A stretch of DNA of 64,000 nt from Pimelobacter simplex (GCF_024662235.1 NZ_CP096276.1:682001-746000); one strand, 5' to 3'. Positions 1 through 9,693 are shown, counted from the stretch's first letter. Numbers and translations: made by a program. The notes: generated from the sequence alone by a model not told the origin.

Positions 1-529
1 AGCCGGCGCCGCCGCCCTGCTGGACCGGGTGCGGCGGGGACACCATCGGCTGGTGCGGGGGCGAGACGATCGGCTGCTGGGGCGGCGCGACGGGCGAGGT
101 CATCGGGGCCGGCGGCGGAGGCGTGGGGGCGACGGGCGCCGTCCCCCCGGGCCCGTACGACGGCGGCGCGGCCGTCCCGGCGTCGGGGTCGAGGCCGGCG
201 ACGAGCGTCTCGGGCACCTTGCCGAGCGCGAAGCCGAGCACCGCGACGGCCCACTGGCAGCCGCGGACGTCGGCGCTGCCGCGGTCGCGGGCCAGGCGCT
301 GACCGGCCGACTCGACCGCGTCGGCGGGGTTGGCCCCGCTGTCGAGCATGGTCACCATGCCGTCGAGGGCACCCAGGCGCACCGCGTCGGTGAGCAGGTT
401 GATCGTGCCGCTCGAAGCCTGGCCCTCGTCGAGGTAGTCGTCGAGCGAGCCACGGAAGGCCGTGGCGTCACGGAACAGGTCGTGTCCGTGGTCGCGGGCG
501 AGGTCGGCGAGCGCCTGGTGCAGCTTCAT
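1..529 (-). CDS. Hypothetical protein with proline-rich C-terminal part (cut by window edge)
   Basis: The reading frame starts at an ATG at 529 (MKLHQALADLARDHG) with an AAGGA ribosome site just upstream, and it runs off the left edge, so the end is missing. The first ~110 residues look like a compact helical domain. The remainder is low-complexity Pro/Gln-rich sequence with repeated SPPHQP/SPPHPV-like units. No catalytic motif is visible and I do not recognise the family. It lies 27 bp downstream of the thiol peroxidase gene in the same direction, so co-transcription is likely. Confidence 0.6.
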   Translation of the reverse strand, partial: MKLHQALADLARDHGHDLFRDATAFRGSLDDYLDEGQASSGTINLLTDAVRLGALDGMVTMLDSGANPADAVESAGQRLARDRGSADVRGCQWAVAVLGFALGKVPETLVAGLDPDAGTAAPPSYGPGGTAPVAPTPPPPAPMTSPVAPPQQPIVSPPHQPMVSPPHPVQQGGGAG

Positions 530-556
530 GGGAGTCCTTCTCTAGCGGGATTCGGG

Positions 557-1048
557 TCAGGCGGGCGCGGCGAGCCCGAGGTCCTTGCGGAGCTTCGCCA
601 CGTGACCGGTCGCCTTGACGTTGTACTGCGCGAGCTCGATCGCCCCGTCGGTGCCGACGACGAACGTCGAGCGGATGACGCCCTCGACGAGCTTGCCGTA
701 GAGCTTCTTCTCGCCGTAGGCGCCGTAGGCGCGGTGCACGGTCAGCTCGGGGTCGGAGAGCAGGGTGATGGTGAGCCCGTCGCGCTCGCGGAACTTGGCG
801 AGCTTGGCGGGGGTGTCCTTCGAGACGCCGACCACGGTGTAGCCCGCGGCCTGGAGGGCGTCGAGGGAGTCGGTGAAGTCGCACGCCTGCTTGGTGCAGC
901 CCGGCGTCATCGCGGCGGGGTAGAAGTAGACGATCACCTTGCGCCCCTCCTTGCGGAGGTCGGCGAGGGAGACCTCACGCTCGTCGTCGGTGACGAGGGT
1001 GAAGTCGGGAGCGCTGTCGCCGGGGGCGAGGCGGACGGGGTCGCTCAT
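557..1048 (-). CDS. bcp: Thioredoxin-dependent thiol peroxidase (Bcp/PrxQ peroxiredoxin)
   Basis: A 163-aa cytoplasmic peroxiredoxin that reduces hydrogen peroxide and organic hydroperoxides using thioredoxin. The peroxidatic motif MTPGCTKQAC places the attacking Cys at residue 51 and a resolving Cys five residues later at 56, the spacing of the two-cysteine Bcp/PrxQ type. Length is normal for the family. ATG start at 1048. It is divergent from the Ni/Co transporter; the ~125-bp gap between them holds a candidate Nur box that could act on either gene. The proline-rich gene follows downstream. Confidence 0.92.
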   Translation of the reverse strand: MSDPVRLAPGDSAPDFTLVTDDEREVSLADLRKEGRKVIVYFYPAAMTPGCTKQACDFTDSLDALQAAGYTVVGVSKDTPAKLAKFRERDGLTITLLSDPELTVHRAYGAYGEKKLYGKLVEGVIRSTFVVGTDGAIELAQYNVKATGHVAKLRKDLGLAAPA

Positions 1049-1077
1049 GTGTTCCAGCTCCTGACAAGGTTGCGTTG

Positions 1078-1094
1078 TTGCAAAGCAAGTGCAA
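1078..1094. promoter_or_regulatory. Candidate Nur (nickel-uptake regulator) box
   Basis: The sequence TTGCAA-AGCAA-GTGCAA matches the actinobacterial Nur box pattern tTGCaa-N5-ttGCAA in all but one position. A third half-site-like TTGCGT lies at 1070-1075. It sits between the divergent thiol peroxidase and metal-transporter genes, 79 bp before the transporter start. Binding is inferred; no Fur-family gene is in the window. Confidence 0.45.
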
Positions 1095-1172
1095 TAAAGT
1101 GGGTCGTGCTCGTGACCATCTAACTACCCCGGTGGCGCGCTTCCGAACACTGGACCGAGTACAGGAGCAACG

Positions 1173-1862
1173 ATGCACGTCCCCGACGGCTTCCTCGACG
1201 CCCCGACGTCGATCGCGACCGGCGTCGTCGCGGCCGCGGGCGTGGGCCTGGCGCTCCGCAAGGCGCGCACCGAGCTGGACGACCGGACCGCTCCGATGGC
1301 CGGCCTGGTCGCGGCCTTCGTCTTCGCCGGCCAGATGATCAACTTCCCGGTCGGCGCCGGTACCAGCGGCCACCTGCTCGGCGGCGCGCTCGCCGCCGTC
1401 CTGGTCGGTCCGTGGACCGCGATGCTCTGCATCAGCGTGGTGCTGCTGGTCCAAGGTCTCTTCATGGCCGACGGCGGGCTGACCGCGCTCGGCACCAACA
1501 TCACGCTGATGGCGATCGTCGGGGTCGTCGTCGGCTACGGCGTCTTCCGGCTCGTGCTCGGCGTGCTGCCCCGCAAGGTCGGCTCGGTGCCCGTGGCCGC
1601 CGCGGCCGGCGCGCTGGTCTCGGTCCCCGCGGCCGCGACCGTCTTCAGCCTGCTCTTCGCGATCGGCGGCACCGCCGACATCGCCACCGGCAAGGTGCTC
1701 GCCGCGATGGTGGGCTGGCACGTCGTCATCGGCATCGGCGAGGCCCTCATCACCGGCCTCGTGGTCAGCGCCGTGGTCACCTCCCGCCCCGACCTCGTGC
1801 GCGGCGCGCGCGGGATCGCCGGGCGACGAAGCCGCCTCCGGACCGAGGAGGTGGGCGCGTGA
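1173..1862 (+). CDS. cbiM: Energy-coupling factor Ni/Co transporter, substrate-binding membrane protein CbiM/NikM
   Basis: A 229-aa polytopic membrane protein starting MHVPDGFLD. The N-terminal Met-His pair is the metal-ligand signature of CbiM/NikM S-components, and MINFPVGAGTSGHLLGG is the conserved family segment. Six or so hydrophobic segments are visible. It is the first gene of a four-gene transporter operon whose members overlap or nearly touch. A Nur-like box upstream favours nickel over cobalt, but the sequence alone cannot separate the two. Confidence 0.9.
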   Translation: MHVPDGFLDAPTSIATGVVAAAGVGLALRKARTELDDRTAPMAGLVAAFVFAGQMINFPVGAGTSGHLLGGALAAVLVGPWTAMLCISVVLLVQGLFMADGGLTALGTNITLMAIVGVVVGYGVFRLVLGVLPRKVGSVPVAAAAGALVSVPAAATVFSLLFAIGGTADIATGKVLAAMVGWHVVIGIGEALITGLVVSAVVTSRPDLVRGARGIAGRRSRLRTEEVGA

Positions 1863-2203
1863 AGAACCGCCGCTTCCTCCTCGCGGGCCTGCTCGTGGCC
1901 CTGCTTGTCGCGGGCATCGGCAGCTACTACGCCAGCAGCCACCCCGACGGCCTCGAGTACGTCGCCGGCAAGACCGGCTTCAGCGACTCCGCCGACGACC
2001 CGGTCGACACCGGGAGCCCGTTCGCGGACTACAGCACCAAGGGCGTCGACGACGAACGGCTGAGCGGAGGGATCGCGGGCGTGGCCGGCGTCCTCCTGAC
2101 GCTGGTGATCGGCGGGGGACTCTTCTGGGTCCTCCGGCGTCGCGATGGCTCCGCCGGCGATGTGGCGCCGGCGGAGCCACCGGTGCCGGCCGACGCGGAC
2201 TGA
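1859..2203 (+). CDS. cbiN: CbiN-like PDGLE-domain accessory subunit of the Ni/Co transporter
   Basis: A 114-aa protein with a GTG start at 1859 that overlaps the cbiM stop by 4 bp. It has an N-terminal membrane segment (about residues 5-23), then the family signature PDGLEYVAGKTGF, and a second membrane segment near residues 70-92. This two-helix PDGLE layout is that of CbiN/NikN-type small subunits, which assist CbiM in metal loading. The C-terminal tail is short and Pro/Ala-rich. Its place between cbiM and cbiQ supports the call. Confidence 0.82.
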   Translation: MKNRRFLLAGLLVALLVAGIGSYYASSHPDGLEYVAGKTGFSDSADDPVDTGSPFADYSTKGVDDERLSGGIAGVAGVLLTLVIGGGLFWVLRRRDGSAGDVAPAEPPVPADAD

Positions 2204-2219
2204 CCCGGACGGCGACGCG

Positions 2220-2908
2220 ATGGGCGCGGGGCACGGGCACCGGCTGCACTTCCACGGGCACTCCGTGGTGCACCGGGCTCCGGCACACCTCAAGATCCTC
2301 GTGCTGCTCGGCTTCGTGCTGGGCGTCGTCGCCACCCCGCGCGAGTGGTACCCGGTCTTCGGCGGCTACCTGGTGCTCGTCCTCGGCGTGGTCGTGCTGG
2401 CCCGGGTGCCGCTGCGCTACCTGCTGCCGCGGATGGTCATCGAGGTGCCCTTCCTCGTCTTCGCCGCGCTCGTGCCGTTCGTGGCCGAGGGGGAGCGGGT
2501 CGCCGTCCACCTGGTCGGCGGCTGGGAGCTCTCGCTCTCGGAGTCCGGCCTGCTCGCCGCCTGGGGACTGGTCGCCAAGGGCACGCTCGGCGTGCTCGCG
2601 TCGCTGACGCTCGCCGCGACCACCGAGCCGGCCGAGGTGCTGCGCGGCCTCCAGCGGCTGCGGTTCCCCGACCTGCTCGTGCAGATCATGGGCTTCATGA
2701 TCCGCTACCTCGACGTGGTCACCAGCGACCTCGGGCGGATGCTCACCGCGATGCGCTCGCGCGGCGTCGACCCCCGGTCCCCGCGGCACTGGCCGGCGCT
2801 GGCGCGTACGCTCGGAGCCCTGTTCGTGCGGTCGTACGAGAGGGGAGAGCGCGTGCACCTGGCGATGCTCTCGCGCGGCTACGACGGCCGCCTCCCCGAG
2901 GAGGCCCG

Positions 2909-2912
<4 letters not shown>
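2220..2912 (+). CDS. cbiQ: Energy-coupling factor transporter transmembrane protein CbiQ
   Basis: A 230-aa membrane protein; I take the ATG at 2220, which follows the cbiN stop by 17 bp. The sequence has several hydrophobic segments and the T-component signature region MLTAMRSRGVD, the coupling helix that contacts the ATPase. The N-terminus is unusually His-rich (GHGHRLHFHGH), which could bind metal. It couples CbiM to the CbiO ATPase. Confidence 0.9.
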
Positions 2913-3678
<766 letters not shown>

Positions 3679-3682
<4 letters not shown>

Positions 3683-3927
3683 GTGAGACTCCCTCTGACA
3701 TCGAGCGTGAGATCGAGGAGGCGCGCGAGCGCCTCGCAGGCACGATCGACCAGCTCCTCTACCGCTCGCACCCCAAGACGATCGTCAGTCGCGAGGTGGC
3801 GCAGGTGAAGGCCCACTACGTCGACGTCCAGACGGGCGAGCCCCGCACGGACAACATCCTCAAGACCGTGGGGATCGTCGTCGGGGTGATCGCCCTCGGC
3901 GTCGTGCTGCGCAAGATCACCCACTGA
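3679..3927 (+). CDS. DUF3618 family small membrane protein
   Basis: An 82-aa protein with a GTG start at 3679 overlapping the cbiO stop. The N-terminal part DIEREIEEARERLAGTIDQL is the helical motif shared by actinobacterial DUF3618 proteins, and residues ~60-77 form a single membrane helix. The family's role is unknown. Tight overlap with cbiO suggests it is the last gene of that transcript, though DUF3618 genes occur in many contexts. Confidence 0.8.
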
Positions 3928-3941
3928 GGTCCGGCGCGCCC

Positions 3942-4265
3942 GTGACCGACAAGACCCCCATCAAGATGCTGCACGACCGCATCCTGTGCGAGACCGACAC
4001 CGAGGCCGGCGAGCGCCGCTCCTCGGGCGGCATCGTCATCCCCGCCACCGCCGCGATGGGTGCCCGCCGGCTGGCCTGGTCGCGCGTGGTCGCGGTCGGT
4101 CCCCACTGCCGTGCGGTGGTGACCGGCGACAAGGTGCTCTACGACCCCGACGACAAGGCCGAGGTCGAGGTCTCCGGCGACGTCTACGTCGTGATGCGCG
4201 AGCGCGACATCCACGCGGTCGCCGCCGACCGGCTCGGCGACGAGGCGGCCGGGCTCTACCTCTGA
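3942..4265 (+). CDS. GroES-family co-chaperonin paralogue
   Basis: A 107-aa protein with a GTG start. It has the GroES fold signatures IKMLHDRILCETD at the N-terminus and SSGGIVIPATA in the mobile-loop region, followed by VVAVGP, VTGDKVLY and VYVVMRERDIHAV. No groEL is adjacent, so it is likely a second, non-operonic GroES copy, as seen in other actinobacteria. The C-terminus extends about ten residues past the usual end (DRLGDEAAGLYL). Whether it still caps a GroEL ring cannot be told from sequence. Confidence 0.8.
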   Translation: MTDKTPIKMLHDRILCETDTEAGERRSSGGIVIPATAAMGARRLAWSRVVAVGPHCRAVVTGDKVLYDPDDKAEVEVSGDVYVVMRERDIHAVAADRLGDEAAGLYL

Positions 4266-4323
4266 GCCTCCCGCCGCGCCCGGTGTGACGTAACGCACAT
4301 CGGGTGCAACTCGTTGCACCCTC

Positions 4324-6756
4324 GTGCGCTCCCCCCGACTGCTGACGCTGCTCGCCGCCGCCCTCGTGGTGCCCGTCCTGGCCGCGGCCGGGCCCGGGCC
4401 CACCGACGCGGCACCGGCACCGGCGCCCGCGTCGGCTCCCGCGCCGTCGTACCAGGTGACGGTCAAGATCACCGCCCACGGCATCCCGCACATCACCGCG
4501 CGCGACTGGGGCTCGCTCGGCTACGGCAGCGGCTACGCCACGGCGCGCTCGTCGATCTGCAACCTGGCCGACACGGTGCTCACCGCGCGCGGTCAGCGCT
4601 CGCGCTACCTGGGGCCGGACGCGCGCTACCGCGACGGCGTCTCGATGGAGGCCAGCAACCTCCAGGTCGACGCCTTCGTCACCGACCTGCGCAACCGCAA
4701 GGTGGTCGAGGGCCTGCTCACCTCGCCGGCCGGCCCGACCCCGCGGGCCCGCGAGATGGTCAAGGGCTACGCGGCCGGGGTCAACCGGTGGCTGCGCGAG
4801 AACCGGATCACCGACCCGGCCTGCCGCGGCCAGGCCTGGATCAAGCCCGACGCCACCGAGCTCGACCTCTGGTACGGCGTCTACCTGGCCAACCTGATCG
4901 GCTCGTCGGGGGTCTTCGTCAAGGAGATCGTCGAGGCGGACCCGCCGACCCTCCAGGACCCGGGCCTGCCCGACCTCGGCATCGGCCTGCAGCTGCCCAC
5001 GACCAAGGCCGAGGTCCCGGCGTACGCCGCGCAGGTCGACCGCGAGGCGCTCCTGCGCTCGCTGGGGCAAGAGAGCGACTTCGGCTCCAACGCGACCGCC
5101 ATCGGCGGCGACAAGAGCTCCACCGGGCGCGGGCTGCTGCTCGGCAACCCGCACTTCCCGTGGGTCGGGCGCTACAAGTTCACCCAGCAGCACCTCACCC
5201 TCCCGGGCCAGTACGACGCCGCGGGCGGCTCGCTGATGGGCTCGCCCGTCGTCAACATCGGCTGGAACAAGGACGTCGCGTGGAGCCACACGGTCTCCAC
5301 CGCCTACCGCTTCACGCCCTACGAGTACCTCACCGTCGGCCCCGGCCCGCTCTACCTCAGCGCCAACGGCCTGCTCAAGAAGGCCGAGCGGCGCTGGGTC
5401 GAGATCGCGGCCAAGCAGCCCGACGGCTCCATCAAGACCGTGCGCGAGGACCTGTGGCGCACGCCCCAGGGCTACGTGATCGACAGCCCCTCGCAGTTCA
5501 TGGGCTGGTCGCCGATCAGCCTCTGGGCGATCCGTGACGCCAACGCCGAGCACCTGCGCACCATCGACACGTTCCTCTCGATGGGCCAGGCCACGAGCAG
5601 CCGCGACCTCCTGCGCCGCCAGGACGCCGGGGGCGGCATGCCGTGGGTCAACACGATCGCCGCCGACCGCGGTGGCGACGTGCTCTACGCCGACCACAGC
5701 GTCGTCCCCAACGTCCCCGACGCGCTCGTCACCCGCTGCCTGACGCCGGTGGGCCTGCTCCTCAAGACCGTGGCCGGGCTGCCCGGCCTCAACGGCCTGC
5801 TCGCCGACAGCGCCTGCGCGTGGGGCACCGACGCCGACGCGCAGCGCCCCGGCATCCTCGGGCCCGCGAAGCTGCCCGCCGTCGTGCGCCGCGACTGGGT
5901 GATCAACGCCAACGACTCCTACTGGACGCCCAACGACCAGGTCCGGCTCGAGGGCTACGCCTCGATCATCGGCTGCGAGAAGTGCGCGCGGACGATGCGG
6001 ACCCGGATGGTCGCGCAGTACGTCATCGACCGGCTGAAGGTGGGCAAGGAGACCCCGGAGACCCTGCGCGGGCACGAGTACGAGAACCGGGTGCGCGCCG
6101 CCGAGGTGATGCGCGAGGGCGGCCGGCTCGACGAGGTGTGCGCCAAGACGGGCGAGACCCGTGCCTGCGCGGTGCTGAAGGCCTGGGACGGGCACTCCGA
6201 CGTGACCTCGGTCGGCACCCACCTGTTCGAGGCCTTCGTCGAGCGCGCGCCGACCGGGACGAACCTGTGGACGGTCCCGTTCGACGCCAAGAACCCGTTC
6301 ACCACCCCGCGCGGGCTCAAGACCACCGCGCCCGTGGTCAAGGCGATGCAGGCCGCGATCGATGCCGTCCGCAAGGCCGGCGTCGCCTTCGACGCCCCGT
6401 GGGGGAGCCTGCAGGTGGCCGGCGACCGCGGCGCGCCGGCGTACCCGCTCGGGGGCGGGGAGGGCGACCTCGCGGGCAACGCCAACGCGCTCGCATCGAT
6501 CGCCCCGGCAGGCAACACCGACCGCTACAAGCCGGTCAGCTACGGCTCCTCGCACGTGCAGGCGGTGTCCTACCTCGCCGACGGCAGCGTCGACGCGCGC
6601 ACGATCCTCACCTACAGCCAGGACGAGGACCCGGCCTCGCCGTGGTCCGCCGACCAGACCCGGCTCTACTCCCAGGAGCAGTGGGTGCGCTTCCCGTGGA
6701 CGCCCGCCCAGGTGCAGGCCGCACTGGTGCGGACGATCACCCTGCAGGGGAGCTGA
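4324..6756 (+). CDS. Secreted penicillin acylase family amidase (Ntn hydrolase)
   Basis: An 810-aa precursor of the penicillin/acyl-homoserine-lactone/aculeacin acylase family, which hydrolyses amide-linked acyl chains. Residues 1-29 look like a signal peptide and a Pro/Ala linker follows. The autocleavage site is Gly254-Ser255 in FGSNATAIGG; Ser255 would become the N-terminal nucleophile of the beta chain, leaving an alpha chain of ~225 residues after signal removal. GTG start. The conserved NPHFPW motif lies downstream. The substrate (beta-lactam, AHL or lipopeptide) is not predictable. It is probably monocistronic. Confidence 0.88.
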   Translation: MRSPRLLTLLAAALVVPVLAAAGPGPTDAAPAPAPASAPAPSYQVTVKITAHGIPHITARDWGSLGYGSGYATARSSICNLADTVLTARGQRSRYLGPDARYRDGVSMEASNLQVDAFVTDLRNRKVVEGLLTSPAGPTPRAREMVKGYAAGVNRWLRENRITDPACRGQAWIKPDATELDLWYGVYLANLIGSSGVFVKEIVEADPPTLQDPGLPDLGIGLQLPTTKAEVPAYAAQVDREALLRSLGQESDFGSNATAIGGDKSSTGRGLLLGNPHFPWVGRYKFTQQHLTLPGQYDAAGGSLMGSPVVNIGWNKDVAWSHTVSTAYRFTPYEYLTVGPGPLYLSANGLLKKAERRWVEIAAKQPDGSIKTVREDLWRTPQGYVIDSPSQFMGWSPISLWAIRDANAEHLRTIDTFLSMGQATSSRDLLRRQDAGGGMPWVNTIAADRGGDVLYADHSVVPNVPDALVTRCLTPVGLLLKTVAGLPGLNGLLADSACAWGTDADAQRPGILGPAKLPAVVRRDWVINANDSYWTPNDQVRLEGYASIIGCEKCARTMRTRMVAQYVIDRLKVGKETPETLRGHEYENRVRAAEVMREGGRLDEVCAKTGETRACAVLKAWDGHSDVTSVGTHLFEAFVERAPTGTNLWTVPFDAKNPFTTPRGLKTTAPVVKAMQAAIDAVRKAGVAFDAPWGSLQVAGDRGAPAYPLGGGEGDLAGNANALASIAPAGNTDRYKPVSYGSSHVQAVSYLADGSVDARTILTYSQDEDPASPWSADQTRLYSQEQWVRFPWTPAQVQAALVRTITLQGS

Positions 6757-6811
6757 CCCGGCCACCGATACGCTCGACGCGTTCGACCGAGCGCGGAGAG
6801 GCAGGACCACG

Positions 6812-7762
6812 GTGGCGAAGGGGCCAGGACGCGACCAGCGCGCGCCCATGGAGCGGCTGGTACGCATCGCGGCGGTGCTGCGCGCGGCCGGCGCGGCCGG
6901 GGTGCCGCGCGACCGGCTGCTCGAGGTGGCCGGCTTCGACGGAGCCGACGCCCCGACCCAGCTCAGCCGCGAGCTGCGCAACCTCAACCGGCTCGGCTGG
7001 CTGATCGACAACGTCGCCGAGGCCGGCGACGACGCGCGCTACCGGATGACCACCGTCGACAACCGGCTGCGCGTCCGGCTCACCCCGGAGCAGCAGACCG
7101 CGCTGCGCCGCGCGGTGCTCCTCGCCGACCGCGACGACCTGGTCGAGCGGCTCGGCCTGCCCGCCGACGCCCGGCCGGTCGAGGTCGCCGCGCCCGCGCC
7201 CGCCCTCGACGGCACGACGAGCGGCGCGCTCTCCGAGGTCGTCCGCGCGGTCCGCGACCGCTGCGTGCTGCGCTTCGGCTACAAGGGCGTCGCGCGCGTC
7301 GTGCACCCCGAGTCGCTCCAGACCCGCAACGGCGCCTGGTACCTGCGCGGCGTCGAGGACGCCGCGGTCGCCGACGCAGGCCCGGTCAAGACGTTCGTCG
7401 TCGACCGGATGGCCGAGCCCGAGGCCGGTCCCGCCGGCTCGGCGGCCCTGGTCCCGCCCGTGCGCCATGCCGGGCTGCACCCGATGACCTGGCAGCTCGA
7501 CCCGCCCGTCGACGTCGTGCTGCGCACCCCGGCCCGCTTCGAGCCCGACGTACGACGCTGGCTGGGCGAGCCGCACGAGGTCGTCCCCGAGGGCGCCGGC
7601 AGCGACGACGTGCTGCTGACCTACCGGGTGACCAACCGTGAGGCGCTGCGGGCCCGGATCTACGAGCTCGGCACCCGGGTCCGGGTGGTCGGCCCGCCCG
7701 AGGTCCGCGAGGACCTCGTCGCCGCCCTCGCCGCGGCCGCCGGGATGGAGTACCCCGCATGA
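6812..7762 (+). CDS. WYL-domain transcriptional regulator (first of a pair)
   Basis: A 316-aa protein from a GTG at 6812 with GAGAGG upstream; an alternative ATG start lies at 6848. It has an N-terminal winged-helix region (MERLVRIAAVLRAAG) and a central WYL domain (VLRFGYKGVARVVHPESLQ, GAWYLRGVE), a fold thought to bind ligands or nucleic acid. It overlaps the next WYL gene by 4 bp. Actinobacterial tandem WYL pairs are often PafB/PafC, DNA-damage regulators, but here the N-termini differ from typical PafBC and no tatA follows, so I do not use that name. Confidence 0.78.
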   Translation: MAKGPGRDQRAPMERLVRIAAVLRAAGAAGVPRDRLLEVAGFDGADAPTQLSRELRNLNRLGWLIDNVAEAGDDARYRMTTVDNRLRVRLTPEQQTALRRAVLLADRDDLVERLGLPADARPVEVAAPAPALDGTTSGALSEVVRAVRDRCVLRFGYKGVARVVHPESLQTRNGAWYLRGVEDAAVADAGPVKTFVVDRMAEPEAGPAGSAALVPPVRHAGLHPMTWQLDPPVDVVLRTPARFEPDVRRWLGEPHEVVPEGAGSDDVLLTYRVTNREALRARIYELGTRVRVVGPPEVREDLVAALAAAAGMEYPA

Positions 7763-8739
7763 GCCAGGTCCCTCTCTACGCCGCCCGGATCGCCCGCCTG
7801 CCGCGGGCCTTCGAGCGCCTCGCCGCCCACCCCGACGGCCTCCCGCTCGCCGACCTCGCCGCCGAGCTCGGCGTACCGGCCGCCGAGCTGCGCGACGACC
7901 TCCTGGCGTTCTACACCGCCGACGTCTCCGCGGACTGGCTGCTGGGCCTGACCCGCCCCGACGTGCTGGAGTTCCTCGGTCCCGACGGCTCCGACGTCGA
8001 CCCGGCCGAGGCCGAGATCGTCCGCTTCGTCGAGGAGACCGGCGAGCTCGGCGTCGAGTACGTCGACGCGGCCGAGCTCGCCCTCGTCCACACCGCCGCC
8101 CTCGCCCTGCTCGACCTGGAGCCCGACAACGCCGACCTGGCCGGTGCCCTGGAGGTGCTCACCGAGACCCTGCTCGGCACCCCGGGCGACGTGCCGCGGC
8201 TCGCCGACCGCAACCGCTCCCTGCCGCTGCTGCAAGAGGCGCGCGAGTCGCGCCGGGCCGCGCGGATCGTCTACTCCCGGGCCTGGCAGCCGGGCGTCTC
8301 CGAGCGCGAGATCGACCCCTACCGGCTCGTCCAGACCCGGCGCGGCTGGGAGGTCGACGCCGGGCCGCCCGACGAGCACGGCCGGCTGCGCACCTACCTG
8401 CTCTCGAACATCCGCGAGGTCACGCTCCTGGACCGGGAGTTCGTCGTACCGGAGGAGCTGGGGGAGGTCCTCGCCGCCCAGCGCGCCACCACGACCGTGC
8501 GCGTGCTGCTGCCCCAGGAGGCCCGCTGGGCCGCGGACTTCTACGCCGAGCAGGTCACCCTGGTCCAGGACGACGAGGAGTCGGTCGTCGTCGACGTCGA
8601 CCTCCTGCCGCCCCTCGAGCGCCGGGTCGGCCAGCTGCTGCTCGCCGCCGGGCCGACCGCCTTCGTGATCGAGCCGCCCGCGCTCGAGAACGCCGGCGTC
8701 GTCCTGGCCGAGGAGCTGCTGCTCCACCACTCGGCGTGA
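7759..8739 (+). CDS. WYL-domain transcriptional regulator (second of a pair)
   Basis: A 326-aa protein with an ATG start overlapping the upstream WYL gene (ATGA). It has an N-terminal helix-turn-helix-like region (LADLAAELGVPAAELRDDLLAFY), a middle helical part and a degenerate WYL core (ARIVYSRAWQPGVSEREIDPYRLVQTRRGW). Such pairs usually form heterodimers. Targets are not visible. Unlike the first copy it keeps no WYL triad at the usual place. Confidence 0.75.
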   Translation: MSQVPLYAARIARLPRAFERLAAHPDGLPLADLAAELGVPAAELRDDLLAFYTADVSADWLLGLTRPDVLEFLGPDGSDVDPAEAEIVRFVEETGELGVEYVDAAELALVHTAALALLDLEPDNADLAGALEVLTETLLGTPGDVPRLADRNRSLPLLQEARESRRAARIVYSRAWQPGVSEREIDPYRLVQTRRGWEVDAGPPDEHGRLRTYLLSNIREVTLLDREFVVPEELGEVLAAQRATTTVRVLLPQEARWAADFYAEQVTLVQDDEESVVVDVDLLPPLERRVGQLLLAAGPTAFVIEPPALENAGVVLAEELLLHHSA

Positions 8740-8834
8740 TGCCCGCGCGGGCCGCCGTGGTCTAGGCTCGGCGCGAGCGGCTCAGGACGGGGGCTGCGCC
8801 CGGGTCCGCGCGACCCCGCTGCCAGGAGGTCCCC

Positions 8835-9008
8835 GTGCCCCCGCTCTCCCACGTCCTCGTCGAGCTCGCCGAGGGCAGCGTCCCCGGTCTGGTGCTCAAG
8901 ACCGCCCCGGACGGCCGCTCCGTCCTCGTCACCTACGAGCTGGACGGGCACGTGGCGACGGCCTGGCTGCCCGTGGAGAAGGTGTCCCTCACGCCCGGCC
9001 CTCGTTGA
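8835..9008 (+). CDS. Small hypothetical protein, 57 aa
   Basis: A GTG-started ORF with a perfect AGGAGG at 8824-8829, six bases from the start, which makes it credible despite its size. The product has alternating hydrophobic strands (SHVLVELAEG, GLVLKTAPDG, SVLVTYELDGHVATAWL), suggesting a small beta-rich fold. No known family. Its last 20 bp overlap the end of the convergent ANTAR gene. Confidence 0.55.
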   Translation: MPPLSHVLVELAEGSVPGLVLKTAPDGRSVLVTYELDGHVATAWLPVEKVSLTPGPR

Positions 9009-9693
9009 CGAACCGCTCCGCCGTCGAGTCGACGATCTCCTGCGCGATGGCGCGCAGCTTGATGTTGCTGGTGGACGAGGCGCGGACCAGGAACTGGAAC
9101 GCGCGGTCCTCGGGGATCCGGTAGCGCTCCATGATGATCCCGACCGCCGTCCCGATCGCCTGGCGCGAGGCGACCGACTCGTTGAGCTGGTGCTCGTGGC
9201 GGGCGCGGCCCAGGGCGATCGCGGCGTGCGCGGCGAAGAGCTCGGCGAGCTGGATCGCGTCGGGGTCGACGCCGGGGGCGCGGGAGTAGAGGTTCAGGCC
9301 GCCGAGGGCGCCGTCGTCGGTGTAGAGCTGCAGGCCCATCTGGGCGCGCAGGCCGAGGCGTCGTACCTCGTCGACGTAGCGGGGCCAGCGCTCCTCCTGG
9401 TCGATGTCGTCCATGACGGTGACGCCGCCGTGCCGGATGGCGTCGTAGCAGGGTCCCTCGGCGAGCTTGTACTGCAGCTCGTCGACCTCCCAGACGAGCT
9501 GGCCGGTGCCGGCCCGGGTCTCGATGGTGCCGTTGCTGTGGGTGATCGAGATGCCGACGTGCTCGAAGGCCGGCACGGTCTGCTGGGCGGCCCGGACGAT
9601 GGCGTCCAGGGTGTCGTCGAGCGAGCGGTGGCGGTGGATCTCCTGCGCCGCCTCGGTGAGGGCGGACGCGATCTCGTTGCGGTCAGGGTTCAC
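8989..9693 (-). CDS. GAF and ANTAR domain regulator
   Basis: A 234-aa cytoplasmic protein. Residues ~20-165 form a GAF sensor domain (LAEGPCYDAIRHGG, AQMGLQLYTDDGALGGLNLYS) and residues ~172-228 form an ANTAR RNA-binding domain (ASRQAIGTAVGIIMERYR, ALQFLVRAS-like repeat). ANTAR proteins bind paired hairpins in mRNA leaders to prevent termination. The ligand of the GAF domain is unknown. It lies downstream of the convergent small ORF and follows the kinase gene in the same direction with a 46-bp gap. Confidence 0.88.
   Translation of the reverse strand: MNPDRNEIASALTEAAQEIHRHRSLDDTLDAIVRAAQQTVPAFEHVGISITHSNGTIETRAGTGQLVWEVDELQYKLAEGPCYDAIRHGGVTVMDDIDQEERWPRYVDEVRRLGLRAQMGLQLYTDDGALGGLNLYSRAPGVDPDAIQLAELFAAHAAIALGRARHEHQLNESVASRQAIGTAVGIIMERYRIPEDRAFQFLVRASSTSNIKLRAIAQEIVDSTAERFVNEGRA

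Noticed and set aside
1049..1172. Cobalamin riboswitch before the Ni/Co transporter.
   Set aside because: The gap is ~125 bp, too short for a B12 riboswitch, and no B12-box-like sequence was seen.
6812..8739. Naming the WYL pair pafB/pafC.
   Set aside because: N-terminal domains differ from PafBC and neither pafA nor tatA is adjacent.
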